NCBI RefSeq assembly: GCF_019977655.1
Contig: NZ_AP024849.1
Coordinates: 436,001-500,000 of the forward strand
DNA length: 64,000 bases
From: Clostridium gelidum
Lineage (GTDB): Bacteria > Bacillota > Clostridia > Clostridiales > Clostridiaceae
Direction of reading: 5' to 3'
Both the position numbers and the translations under genes were made by a program. Position 1 is the first letter of the stretch; each line of letters begins with the position of its first letter. Shown here one piece after another: positions 37,229 to 45,194 of the stretch. The notes beneath the pieces were generated by a model. The model was not told the origin of the DNA. It saw only the letters and a program-made list of their open reading frames with translations, and ran no database searches.

Positions 37229-37274
37229 TTAAGATATTTAAACAGCGTAGAAATTTTAAATTTAATATATTATT

Positions 37275-37322
37275 AAAAAGCTAACTTAAAATAATCTTAA
37301 ATTATTTTGAGTTAGCTTTTTG
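37275..37322 (+). terminator. Terminator after ligA and membrane protein
   Basis: AAAAGCTAACTTAAAATAAT pairs with ATTATTTTGAGTTAGCTTTT (one G-T) across a loop of about 6 nt and ends in T5. Confidence 0.9.
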
Positions 37323-37411
37323 ATTAGAAAAAATAATTTATGTTAATAATAAATATATAAGGCAAATTAAAAAGTAAACTATATATTTAAAGCTAAGTAA
37401 AGGGTGTAATT

Positions 37412-38908
37412 ATGAAAAAATATTTTTTCTATGGAGTTATAATTATTTCTATAATTTTATTTTGTACAGGATTTATAAATAGGGAAAACAGCAATGTATA
37501 TACTAATGATTTAGAAGGAACATTAAGTTATGGAATAGATGAAATTCCAAAGGATTTGGAAAAAGTGACTAACTTATCTAAGCGACATGAGGATATTGTG
37601 TGTGCAGTTAGCAGAGGGCTAGTTTCAAAGAGTGAAGATAATAAAATAGTACCATCATTGGCAAGTGAAATTATAAAAGATTCAGAAGGAATCCAATATG
37701 AATTTAAACTTAGAGATGATATTTTTTGGAGTGATGGAAGCAAAATAACACCTAATGATATAGTTGACTTTTTCAAGGAACTAATAAAGCAAGAAGATGA
37801 AGAAAACATACAAGCATTACTTAATGTATATGGAACAAAAGAATTTAAAGCTGGAAAAATTATATTTGAAACTGGAGTTGCTATAAAGGGTACAGAAAAT
37901 TCTGTTATTATTAGATTAAATAGTAAAAATGATAATTTTTTAAGTGAATTAACTAAACCACAATATAGATTAAGAAAATATTTAGTAATGTGGGCTAATA
38001 TAAAAAAGAATTATAGCGCATTGATTTATTCGGGCGATTATAAGATTGATTATGTTAGTAAAGACAATATGACATTAAAAAGAAATGAAAAGAGCAGTAT
38101 TAATATTATATCTAATATTAATATATTAAATGATGATAGTGCTGAAACATCAATGGCAGCGTATGAAGTTAAGCAAAGAGATATTGTAATAAATCCGCCT
38201 CAAAGCGAACTTAATAAATTAGCTGAACAACAAAGATTAATAACATTGCCTGAAATGAAAGCAACATATTTAGTTATTAATAATAAAGAAAATTCGATTC
38301 CCATTCAAGGAAGAAGAGAAATTTATAATAATATAAGTAAAGCTGTTGAATCGTATCAAAATTTAAATAGTAATGAATTTGATGTTGCAGAGGGAAGCTT
38401 CTTTAGAGAAGATAAGAAAGATTTAACTAAATTACAAGCAAGAAAAGTTATCAGTAATAAAGAAGGAGAATGGAATAAACCTCAAATATTAACGTTATTA
38501 TGTGAAGATAATAATGAAAATAGAATTTTAAGCAGAAGCATTCAACAATGGTTTAAGGATAATACAAATATAACTATAAAATATAGCCTAGTAAAAGAAG
38601 AATTTAAAGATGAAGAATTAAAGAAAAGATATGATATGCTTTTGATTAATAGTGAGGCTAATGTATTTGATAAATCAAATTTGTATTTTGAATTTAAAGA
38701 ATACTTAACAGAAAATCAAAATAAGATTTTAGAAAAGCAAATAATTAATAAAACTAATTATGATTATTCAAGTTTAGAGGAAAGTCTATTTGATAATTAT
38801 AATATACTTCCATTAGTGTTTTACAATGAAAACATAGCTATTTCTAATAAAATATCACAATTTAAATTAGATGGGAATGGAAATATAGATTTCTCTACAC
38901 TCAAATAA
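37412..38908 (+). CDS. Solute-binding protein, family 5 (peptide/nickel type)
   Basis: 498 residues. A hydrophobic N-terminus (about 4-20, YFFYGVIIISIILFCTGF) could be a signal or membrane anchor. The Cys in ILFC has a poor lipobox (Phe at -1), so lipoprotein status is doubtful. The body matches the family 5 extracellular solute-binding fold: SRGLVSKSEDNKIVPSLASE, then YEFKLRDDIFWSDGSKITPNDIVDFF. The family delivers peptides or nickel to ABC importers, but no permease or ATPase gene is nearby, so it may serve another transporter or act as a sensor. Confidence 0.83.
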   Translation: MKKYFFYGVIIISIILFCTGFINRENSNVYTNDLEGTLSYGIDEIPKDLEKVTNLSKRHEDIVCAVSRGLVSKSEDNKIVPSLASEIIKDSEGIQYEFKLRDDIFWSDGSKITPNDIVDFFKELIKQEDEENIQALLNVYGTKEFKAGKIIFETGVAIKGTENSVIIRLNSKNDNFLSELTKPQYRLRKYLVMWANIKKNYSALIYSGDYKIDYVSKDNMTLKRNEKSSINIISNINILNDDSAETSMAAYEVKQRDIVINPPQSELNKLAEQQRLITLPEMKATYLVINNKENSIPIQGRREIYNNISKAVESYQNLNSNEFDVAEGSFFREDKKDLTKLQARKVISNKEGEWNKPQILTLLCEDNNENRILSRSIQQWFKDNTNITIKYSLVKEEFKDEELKKRYDMLLINSEANVFDKSNLYFEFKEYLTENQNKILEKQIINKTNYDYSSLEESLFDNYNILPLVFYNENIAISNKISQFKLDGNGNIDFSTLK

Positions 38909-39112
38909 ATTAAAAAAAACAAAATAGTTTTTATATATAATTACCAATGCTCAATTATTAATAATTAAGCATTGACAATTATTAATTTTAAATTAATAAT
39001 TTATTTTATAAATATAGGCTGGTAAGTGCGAAAGTGATTCTTCATTTCAAATTTAAGAAATTCTGTAAGAATTTAATTCACAATTGTCAATTGTACATTG
39101 GAACATATATAT
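38909..39112. other. Palindrome-rich gap between convergent genes
   Basis: Holds AATGCT-AATTATTAATAATT-AGCATT (about 38947-38974), an AATTATTAATTT/AAATTAATAATT palindrome (about 38979-39004) and CACAATTGTCAATTGTACAT (39079-39098). These can terminate both converging genes and belong to short sequence families repeated between genes in this window. Confidence 0.5.
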
Positions 39113-40870
39113 TTAAACTTTTTTATTGTTGTGAAGATGCTGAGCTTTATTTTTTTTATATTTTTTATTTTTAAATGAAGGGTTAGCTTTGGAAATATTA
39201 TTTTTAGTTGATAAATTAATATTATTAGTCTTTTTTAAAATATTTATATATTTAGCTTCAGATTCTTCAAAATTAGTATATTCTTCAGTTGTTAGAGTAA
39301 TTGGATTGATTTTCTTATTAATAAATTCTGAAGAATTTGGTGTAGATAAATTTATTGGATTTTCATTATCAACATTCGAAAGAGCATTTTTATTTATGGA
39401 ACCTTTATCAGAATTAAGTTTAACTTTATTAATACTTCTTGAATTAAGTGGTAAATTTGAATCAAGAGAAGGAGTGAATTCCATGAAATCTTCAACCATA
39501 TCTTTAAGAAAATAAATAATTAAAAAGAAATTAAACATATTTTTATTACTATCAAAAGAAGTTCTGTTAGTACTTAAAGAATCTTTTCTTTTTGAATAAC
39601 TTAAATTTTTTATAAATATAGGAGCTAAACCAGTACTTTTAGGGGTAGGTAATATTGGCATTCTAAAATATGTTTCGTCTAACATATCGTCAGAACGTAA
39701 ACTTAATTTTTTATATCTTTCAATCTCATCTAAGGTTGGTGCTTCAGGCCAACTTGTTAAAAGCCCACCATTCACAAAGAATTTTCGATAAATGCCAGAA
39801 ATTATAGGCTTTAGCTCAGTAACTTTATTTTCTTGATTCGAGTAGATAATCAATGAAAGAAGATAAGCATTAACATCTAAGCAAGAATATTTACTTTCTT
39901 TTTTATCACCAAGTTTAATAAATATATTTTTATCAGCATCATATAAGCTAATTAATTTTTCGGTGATGTCTTTAGCCATTTCTTTAAAAGTAATCATTTC
40001 TGTATGTTTATAAGCCTCCATTAAGCATATAGAAAATAATGCACAATCATCTATTGAATCTAAATAATAATCTTTTTCTTGAAATTTAGAAATTAAGAGA
40101 TCTCCTAAATCTAAAATAAGTTCTTTTGCATCTAAATTGGAAGAGTATTTATAAAATATATTTAATGAAAGAAAAATTTGGACATTTTCATTAAACGATA
40201 AATCATATAAGGCAGCTTTATAGTCTTTAAACATTTCCAAGATTTCATATGAAAATTTAATGAATTCATCGCTGATTTGGTCAGGCTCATTATAATATGA
40301 ATATAATAAGTAAGCATCCATCATAAAGGCTTGATCAGAAAATTTAAATTTTCCATCTTTATCGACTAAAGAAAAACCTTTTGAATTCCCATCAGATATA
40401 TTCTTTTTATCAACAAACAAACCCTCACTATTTCTTAAGTTTTCAGAGTAAAATTGCAGTTGCTCTTTTGCAAGGTATTTAAAGGGCTTTTCAAGAGACA
40501 CTACATTTCTGCCTCCTTCATCATAGTGTGAGTAATATTCACTTAGTTCAAGTAAACATAATGTCATAAGAGCACTAGTAGAAGGATTTATTTCCTTCTT
40601 AAAACTTGATTCATCAAAGCCATGACTACTTTTGCTATGAATGAATAATGGAGAAGATTTCCTATATAAGCATAATAGTGGAGAAAAATTATTTAATATG
40701 CTAATATCATTTATAGAAGATTTTTTTGGAGTTCTAATTTGTGCCAAAAGACCACATTTAGAGTTCAATACTAAAGTTTTTATGGATTCTTTTGATAAAT
40801 GAAAAAGCTGACCACTGATTTCTTTTGGGGAAAGACTATTCATCCTAAAGAATGGTCCTATATATCTCAA
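39113..40870 (-). CDS. Uncharacterised 585-residue protein, helical repeat-like
   Basis: Not recognised. The frame opens at GTG 40879, but that codon touches its own GAGAGG site; TTG 40870 (MRYIGPFFRMNSLS) has proper spacing and is chosen, with ATG 40843 as alternative. Residues about 60-420 alternate helical stretches (DQAFMMDAYLLYSYY, DDCALFSICLMEAYKH, CLDVNAYLLSLIIYS), resembling alpha/alpha-toroid glycan enzymes or similar scaffolds. The last 120 residues are Ser/Asn/Lys-rich, low complexity and very basic. No signal peptide. It is isolated on the minus strand. A carbohydrate-related role is only a possibility. Confidence 0.7.
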   Translation of the reverse strand: MRYIGPFFRMNSLSPKEISGQLFHLSKESIKTLVLNSKCGLLAQIRTPKKSSINDISILNNFSPLLCLYRKSSPLFIHSKSSHGFDESSFKKEINPSTSALMTLCLLELSEYYSHYDEGGRNVVSLEKPFKYLAKEQLQFYSENLRNSEGLFVDKKNISDGNSKGFSLVDKDGKFKFSDQAFMMDAYLLYSYYNEPDQISDEFIKFSYEILEMFKDYKAALYDLSFNENVQIFLSLNIFYKYSSNLDAKELILDLGDLLISKFQEKDYYLDSIDDCALFSICLMEAYKHTEMITFKEMAKDITEKLISLYDADKNIFIKLGDKKESKYSCLDVNAYLLSLIIYSNQENKVTELKPIISGIYRKFFVNGGLLTSWPEAPTLDEIERYKKLSLRSDDMLDETYFRMPILPTPKSTGLAPIFIKNLSYSKRKDSLSTNRTSFDSNKNMFNFFLIIYFLKDMVEDFMEFTPSLDSNLPLNSRSINKVKLNSDKGSINKNALSNVDNENPINLSTPNSSEFINKKINPITLTTEEYTNFEESEAKYINILKKTNNINLSTKNNISKANPSFKNKKYKKNKAQHLHNNKKV

Positions 40871-40966
40871 TGTATACACCTCTCATAAAATTCTCATCTT
40901 ATTCATTAATATGAAATTAGTAAATAAAAAGTACATAAAATATAAATAAAAGGAGATCTTTTTATA

Positions 40967-41208
40967 ATGAAGGAAGGAAAATTAGATTTTGATGATTTAA
41001 GAAATAGAATTTTGGAAAAGCTTAATAAATAAAATAAGTGTTCTAGAAGAAGGCAAAATAGGTGGAGAATTCGGAGCTAATTCAATGCATGATAATAACT
41101 GAAGGAGGACTTCTTGGAGGCTTATTTGAGATGGCTATGGCATCAAATAATGGGTTTAGAATTTATAAAGATAAAATACCTATATTTGATATAACTAAAA
41201 ACTTTTAA
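40967..41208 (+). pseudogene. AIR synthase-related (PurM/HypE-like) gene remnant
   Basis: Starts with a good ribosome site (AGGAG) and MKEGKLDFDDLRNRILEKLNK, then stops at 41032. The following bases resume with VLEEGKIGGEFGANSMHD, shift frame after MHD, and continue TEGGLLGGLFEMAMAS to a stop at 41208. MHD.TEGG.LG...EMA is the conserved C-terminal signature of AIR synthase-like proteins, including hydrogenase maturation factors. Well over half the gene, including the ATP-binding core, is deleted, and a frameshift is present. Confidence 0.85.
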
Positions 41209-41309
41209 GTTGTAACCAAGAACTAAGAAATTCTGAAAGGTAATTACATTGTTAATAGTCTTATGGAAATTATATATTATAAATATTTGTAACAGGAGGA
41301 AAATAAATA

Positions 41310-41921
41310 GTGAAAAGATTGATATTAGCTAGTAATAATAAGAAAAAGATTAAGGAAATGAACGAAATATTAAAAGAATTGAATATAGAAGTTGAATCTT
41401 TAGAAAATGAAAACATTAATATAGATGTAGTTGAGGATGGAAAAACATTTGAAGAAAATGCAAAAAAGAAGGCAAAAGAAATATATGAATTTTTATTAAA
41501 AAGAGGTGATGAAAATTTTATTGTATTAGCAGATGATTCGGGCTTAACAGTTGATTATTTAAAGGGGGAACCAGGAATATATTCAGCTAGATATGCCGGG
41601 GAACATGGTAATGATAAAAAAAATAATGAAAAACTTCTAAAAAATTTAAGTGGAGTACATAAAGAAAATAGAGGCGCTAAGTTTATTTGCCAATTAGCCC
41701 TATTTACAGACCGAGGAGGGTACTTTAAAGTTACAGGAGATGTAAAGGGACATATCGTAGAAGAACTACATGGAGAAGGTGGATTTGGATATGATCCATT
41801 GTTTTTCTATGAACCATTAAATAAAACTTTTGCACAATTAACTTCAGAGGAAAAAAATGAAATTAGCCATAGAGGTGTTGCACTAAAAGAATTAAAAAAA
41901 ATAATTCGTGAATTATTATAA
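41310..41921 (+). CDS. XTP/dITP diphosphatase (Ham1/RdgB family)
   Basis: 203 residues from GTG 41310 behind AGGAGG. It hydrolyses dITP, ITP and XTP to monophosphates, keeping deaminated purines out of DNA. Family motifs: ASNNKKKIKEM at the start, EENAKKKA, ADDSGLTVDYLKGEPGIYSARYAG in the middle and GGFGYDPLFFYEP with EISHRG near the end. It is close to a phosphoesterase gene (167-bp gap), a common clostridial neighbourhood. Confidence 0.95.
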   Translation: MKRLILASNNKKKIKEMNEILKELNIEVESLENENINIDVVEDGKTFEENAKKKAKEIYEFLLKRGDENFIVLADDSGLTVDYLKGEPGIYSARYAGEHGNDKKNNEKLLKNLSGVHKENRGAKFICQLALFTDRGGYFKVTGDVKGHIVEELHGEGGFGYDPLFFYEPLNKTFAQLTSEEKNEISHRGVALKELKKIIRELL

Positions 41922-42088
41922 TTGATTATAAATGACGTATATGGGATTATATCATTGAAATAATAAAACTTATTAAGAATATATAGTATAATAAGTATTA
42001 ATTTACCTCAAACTTTATTATAATAGTGATAAACTTTATTTTAATTCACAAATTTACTAAAGATAGATTAGAGGAGGAAGAAAAAATT

Positions 42089-42568
42089 ATGTTGATTGCA
42101 GTAGTAAGCGATACGCATAGAGTGATAAAATATATTAATTCAGCTAAGGAATTAATAAAAGATGCGGATATATTGATACATTTAGGTGATAATATTGATG
42201 ACGTTGAAGTATTAGAACATGGTTTTAAAGGGAAAGTATATGCAGTTGCTGGTAATTGCGATTATTCAGCAAAATATCCTAAAGAAAATATCATTGAGGT
42301 AAATGGAAGAAAAATATTTTTTACACATGGAGATTTATATGGTGTAAAAAGTTCTATGAATAGCATTTATTATAGGGGGAGAGAACTAGAGGTAGACATT
42401 GTTCTATTTGGGCACACTCATGAACAGATAATAGAAGAGGAAAATGGAATTATACTTATGAATCCAGGGAGTATATCACTACCGAGATTTAAGGGAAGAT
42501 ATGTTGGATTTATAGAAATTAGTGATGAAGGAAATATTCATACGTATTTAAAAGAAATTAAATCATAA
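42089..42568 (+). CDS. Metallophosphoesterase, YfcE/MJ0936 type
   Basis: 159 residues from ATG 42089, which follows GAGGAGGAAG; the 21-codon longer frame precedes that site. The metal-binding signature is complete: SDTHR (D, H), HLGDN (GD), GNCD, THGD and FGHTHE. YfcE-type enzymes hydrolyse phosphodiesters with Mn2+; the natural substrate is not established. It is probably co-expressed with the XTP diphosphatase upstream. Confidence 0.92.
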   Translation: MLIAVVSDTHRVIKYINSAKELIKDADILIHLGDNIDDVEVLEHGFKGKVYAVAGNCDYSAKYPKENIIEVNGRKIFFTHGDLYGVKSSMNSIYYRGRELEVDIVLFGHTHEQIIEEENGIILMNPGSISLPRFKGRYVGFIEISDEGNIHTYLKEIKS

Positions 42569-42572
42569 ATTT

Positions 42573-42636
42573 AATTGGGCATATGAGACGTAGTAAACTA
42601 GTATACTGACTTGTTATTTTTTCGATATGCCTAATT
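42573..42636. repeat. Dispersed hairpin element, complete copy
   Basis: A 64-bp unit with ends AATTGGGCATAT and ATATGCCTAATT (one mismatch) around a core TAAACTAGTATACTGACTTG and TTATTTTTTC. Core copies are at 13447 and 17855 (minus strand), and a shortened form is at 29965. It always lies in a gap after a gene, so it may function as or near terminators. Confidence 0.6.
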
Positions 42637-42750
42637 GATTATGCTAAACAAAAGATGAATATTATCTTAGAAAAACAATTTTCAATAAAAGAATTTTATT
42701 GAAGGTAAAATCATTTTTATCTTTTTTATTAGGAAATTATCAAAAAGGTA

Positions 42751-42779
42751 TTGACGAAACAGATTTGATATTGTAGAAT
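42751..42779 (+). promoter_or_regulatory. Promoter P1 of the tRNA cluster
   Basis: TTGACG, 17-bp spacer, TAGAAT; 55 bp before the first tRNA. Confidence 0.75.
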
Positions 42780-42833
42780 AATCATTGTCGCTGAGATATA
42801 AAGTGACAAGTTAAGAAACACATTTAAATACTT

Positions 42834-42909
42834 CGGGGTGTAGCGCAGCTGGGAGCGCGCGTCGTTTGGGACGATGAGGTCGCAGGTTCAATCCCTGTCA
42901 CCCCGACCA
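42834..42909 (+). tRNA. tRNA-Pro (TGG)
   Basis: 76 nt with CCA encoded. The anticodon loop TTTGGGA sits on CGTCG/CGATG; acceptor CGGGGTG pairs with CACCCCG. First copy; identical to 43254. Confidence 0.96.
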
Positions 42910-42926
42910 TTTGAAATATAGTATAT

Positions 42927-43000
42927 GCGGGTATCGTATATCGGTAATACTCCAGCCTTCCAAGCTGGAAAGGTGAGTTCGATTCTCACTACCCGCTCCA
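42927..43000 (+). tRNA. tRNA-Gly (TCC)
   Basis: 74 nt with CCA. Anticodon loop CTTCCAA on CCAGC/GCTGG; acceptor GCGGGTA/TACCCGC. First of four copies; T-stem GTGAG/CTCAC. Confidence 0.96.
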
Positions 43001-43051
43001 TACAAGATTGTTGTTTGTATGAAAATATAAAAATGTAGTTTTCAAAAAGTG

Positions 43052-43080
43052 TTGACAAATTTCTAGGAACAGGTTACAAT
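43052..43080 (+). promoter_or_regulatory. Promoter P2 within the tRNA cluster
   Basis: TTGACA, 17-bp spacer, TACAAT, followed by AAAAAACGTTC. Part of a tandem pair with P3. Confidence 0.85.
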
Positions 43081-43105
43081 AAAAAACGTTCCGAAAACAG
43101 AAAAA

Positions 43106-43134
43106 TTGACAAATACACATAGATGTTATATAAT
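43106..43134 (+). promoter_or_regulatory. Promoter P3 within the tRNA cluster
   Basis: TTGACA, 17-bp spacer, TATAAT, a full consensus promoter, followed by AAAAAACGTCT; 31 bp before tRNA-Arg(TCT). The shared initial region with P2 suggests a local duplication. Confidence 0.9.
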
Positions 43135-43165
43135 AAAAAACGTCTTAAAAACAAAAAAATAATAT

Positions 43166-43242
<77 letters not shown>

Positions 43243-43253
43243 TTTAAATATTT

Positions 43254-43329
43254 CGGGGTGTAGCGCAGCTGGGAGCGCGCGTCGTTTGGGACGATGAGGT
43301 CGCAGGTTCAATCCCTGTCACCCCGACCA
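43254..43329 (+). tRNA. tRNA-Pro (TGG)
   Basis: Second copy, identical in sequence to 42834-42909; begins the second Pro-Gly-Arg block. Confidence 0.96.
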
Positions 43330-43346
43330 TTTAAAGAATAATACAT

Positions 43347-43420
43347 GCGGGTATCGTATATCGGTAATACTCCAGCCTTCCAAGCTGGAAAGGTGAGTTC
43401 GATTCTCACTACCCGCTCCA
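43347..43420 (+). tRNA. tRNA-Gly (TCC)
   Basis: Second copy, identical to 42927-43000. Confidence 0.96.
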
Positions 43421-43457
43421 TACAAACTTAATGTTTGTAACAAACATAAAATAATAT

Positions 43458-43534
<77 letters not shown>

Positions 43535-43537
43535 TAT

Positions 43538-43614
43538 GGTGGACGTAGTTCAGTTGGTAGAGCGCCAGTTTGTGGTACTGGTTGTCGTGGGTTCGAGCCC
43601 CATCGTCCACCCCA
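43538..43614 (+). tRNA. tRNA-His (GTG)
   Basis: 77 nt counting the extra 5' G (G-1) that pairs with C73. Anticodon loop TTGTGGT on CCAGT/ACTGG; acceptor GTGGACG/CGTCCAC. Single copy, 4 bp after tRNA-Arg. Confidence 0.95.
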
Positions 43615-43618
43615 TTGT

Positions 43619-43693
43619 TGGGATGTCGCCAAGCGGTAAGGCAATAGACTTTGACTCTGTTATGCGCAGGTTCGAATCCTGCCATCCCAGCCA
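43619..43693 (+). tRNA. tRNA-Gln (TTG)
   Basis: 75 nt with CCA; anticodon TTG in GACTTTGACTC; acceptor TGGGATG/CATCCCA. First copy of the Gln-Lys-Leu-Gly block. Confidence 0.95.
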
Positions 43694-43698
43694 TTTTA

Positions 43699-43774
43699 GG
43701 TTTACTAGCTCAGTTGGTAGAGCACATGACTTTTAATCATGGTGTCCCGGGTTCGATTCCCGGGTAAGCCACCA
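43699..43774 (+). tRNA. tRNA-Lys (TTT)
   Basis: 76 nt with CCA. Anticodon loop CTTTTAA on CATGA/TCATG; acceptor GGTTTAC pairs with GTAAGCC with one G-T. Confidence 0.95.
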
Positions 43775-43790
43775 ATTTAATAACTATTAT

Positions 43791-43875
43791 GCAGGTGTGG
43801 CGGAATTGGCAGACGCACTAGACTTAGGATCTAGCGCCTAACGGTGTAAGAGTTCGACTCTCTTCATCTGCACCA
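43791..43875 (+). tRNA. tRNA-Leu (TAG)
   Basis: 85 nt, class II with a long variable arm. Anticodon loop CTTAGGA on CTAGA/TCTAG; acceptor GCAGGTG/CATCTGC with one G-T. The variable arm (CGCCTAACGGTG) differs by one base from the copy at 44401. Confidence 0.95.
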
Positions 43876-43881
43876 AAATGA

Positions 43882-43956
43882 GCGGAAATGACTCAACGGT
43901 AGAGTGCCACCTTGCCAAGGTGGAGGCTGCGGGTTCAAATCCCGTTTTTCGCTCCA
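43882..43956 (+). tRNA. tRNA-Gly (GCC)
   Basis: 75 nt with CCA. Anticodon loop TTGCCAA on CCACC/GGTGG. Acceptor GCGGAAA pairs with TTTTCGC, with one G-T pair; the T-loop reads TTCAAAT. The second copy at 44491 has a fully paired acceptor and TTCGAAT. Confidence 0.94.
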
Positions 43957-43988
43957 ATTACATTTGGTATATAAGACAAACTGTATGT

Positions 43989-44062
43989 GCGGGTATCGTA
44001 TATCGGTAATACTCCAGCCTTCCAAGCTGGAAAGGTGAGTTCGATTCTCACTACCCGCTCCA
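43989..44062 (+). tRNA. tRNA-Gly (TCC)
   Basis: Third copy, identical to 42927-43000. Confidence 0.96.
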
Positions 44063-44085
44063 TTTATATATTTACAAAATAATAT

Positions 44086-44161
44086 GCGTTATTAGCTCAG
44101 TTGGTAGAGCACCTGACTCTTAATCAGGGTGTCCAGGGTTCGAATCCCTGATAGCGCACCA
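44086..44161 (+). tRNA. tRNA-Lys (CTT)
   Basis: 76 nt with CCA. Anticodon loop CTCTTAA on CCTGA/TCAGG; acceptor GCGTTAT/ATAGCGC with one G-T. Single copy, between the two Gln-Lys-Leu-Gly blocks. Confidence 0.95.
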
Positions 44162-44228
44162 GTGGTAAATATATCTCTAACAAATTGTTAGAATATGTGG
44201 AATAAACTCTATGGTTCATTCCATTTAA

Positions 44229-44303
44229 TGGGATGTCGCCAAGCGGTAAGGCAATAGACTTTGACTCTGTTATGCGCAGGTTCGAATCCTGCCATCCCAG
44301 CCA
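44229..44303 (+). tRNA. tRNA-Gln (TTG)
   Basis: Second copy, identical to 43619-43693; starts the second Gln-Lys-Leu-Gly-Gly block. Confidence 0.95.
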
Positions 44304-44308
44304 TTTAT

Positions 44309-44384
44309 GGTTTACTAGCTCAGTTGGTAGAGCACATGACTTTTAATCATGGTGTCCCGGGTTCGATTCCCGGGTAAGCCACCA
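44309..44384 (+). tRNA. tRNA-Lys (TTT)
   Basis: Second copy, identical to 43699-43774. Confidence 0.95.
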
Positions 44385-44400
44385 ATTTAATAACTATTAT

Positions 44401-44485
44401 GCAGGTGTGGCGGAATTGGCAGACGCACTAGACTTAGGATCTAGCGCCTTACGGTGTAAGAGTTCGACTCTCTTCATCTGCACCA
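44401..44485 (+). tRNA. tRNA-Leu (TAG)
   Basis: Second copy; the variable arm reads CGCCTTACGGTG, one base different from 43791-43875. Confidence 0.95.
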
Positions 44486-44490
44486 AATGA

Positions 44491-44565
44491 GCGGAAATGA
44501 CTCAACGGTAGAGTGCCACCTTGCCAAGGTGGAGGCTGCGAGTTCGAATCTCGTTTTCCGCTCCA
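44491..44565 (+). tRNA. tRNA-Gly (GCC)
   Basis: Second copy. The T-stem is GCGAG/CTCGT rather than GCGGG/CCCGT, and the acceptor is fully Watson-Crick (GCGGAAA/TTTCCGC). Confidence 0.95.
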
Positions 44566-44584
44566 TTTACATTTAAATATACAT

Positions 44585-44658
44585 GCGGGTATCGTATATC
44601 GGTAATACTCCAGCCTTCCAAGCTGGAAAGGTCGGTTCGATTCCGACTACCCGCTCCA
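44585..44658 (+). tRNA. tRNA-Gly (TCC), variant T-stem
   Basis: Fourth copy. The T-stem is GTCGG/CCGAC instead of GTGAG/CTCAC in the other three: two base pairs changed on both sides, so the structure is kept. It is followed by a hairpin ACAACTGTTTACAGTTGT at 44664-44681. Confidence 0.95.
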
Positions 44659-44703
44659 ATAAACAACTGTTTACAGTTGTTTTTATTTATATACAAATAT
44701 TAT

Positions 44704-44780
44704 GCACTTGTAGTTCAGTTGGATAGAGCGTTGGACTTCGAATCCAGAAGTCGTGAGTTCGAATCTCACCAAGTGCACCA
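44704..44780 (+). tRNA. tRNA-Arg (TCG), integration site
   Basis: 77 nt with CCA. Anticodon loop CTTCGAA on TTGGA/TCCAG; acceptor GCACTTG/CAAGTGC. It is intact. Its 3' 34 bases plus TA are repeated at 46425-46460 with one change, as expected for an attachment site used by tyrosine integrases. Confidence 0.95.
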
Positions 44781-44782
44781 TA
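44747..44782 (+). repeat. attL-like direct repeat (3' end of tRNA-Arg)
   Basis: 36 bp, from GAAGTCGTGAG through the CCA end plus TA. It matches 46425-46460 at 35 of 36 bases. Confidence 0.85.
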
Positions 44783-44789
44783 TGTTAGT

Positions 44790-44835
44790 AATACCAACGG
44801 TTTAGAGAAATTCAAATCGTTGGTATTTGTTATTT
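44790..44835 (+). terminator. Terminator of the tRNA cluster
   Basis: AATACCAACG pairs with CGTTGGTATT across an 18-nt loop, then a T-rich tail. The same AATACCAAC hairpin recurs after the second att copy (46469). Confidence 0.8.
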
Positions 44836-44842
44836 TCCCACA

Positions 44843-45037
44843 CTAGAGAGAGTCAAGTATATCAATGCTCTTATCTTTATGCCTTTTTAGTACATGAGTG
44901 TAGGTATCTGCTGTCATTTTTATAGTACTATGGCCTAATAAATTGGAGACAGTTTTTAAGGGGATATCATTTTCGAATTGTTTAGTGGCATAAGTATGTC
45001 TCAAATCATGAAATTTTCTAGGCTTTATTATTTTAAT
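44843..45037 (-). pseudogene. Tyrosine integrase, C-terminal fragment
   Basis: Minus-strand frame ending at the stop 44845-44843. It encodes KPRKFHDLRHTYATKQF, then VSNLLGHSTIKMTADTYTHV and LKRHKDKSIDIL. It contains the HxLR arginine-box core, the LLGHS His and the catalytic Tyr of the phage integrase family. About 65 residues remain; a stop at 45040 and unrelated sequence replace the rest. It points toward the tRNA-Arg gene as integrases normally do. Confidence 0.9.
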
Positions 45038-45194
45038 TTATATTGTTTAGACAACATAGATTTATTTAATAATTGAAAGCGATTCCAAATTCTGCTAATA
45101 TAGTATTATTGAAAAATAAACTATTATAGTACATTATGTTAACATTATATTGTTTTAGCTAAAATTTATTAAGAAAGTATGGGGTGTTAATAAA

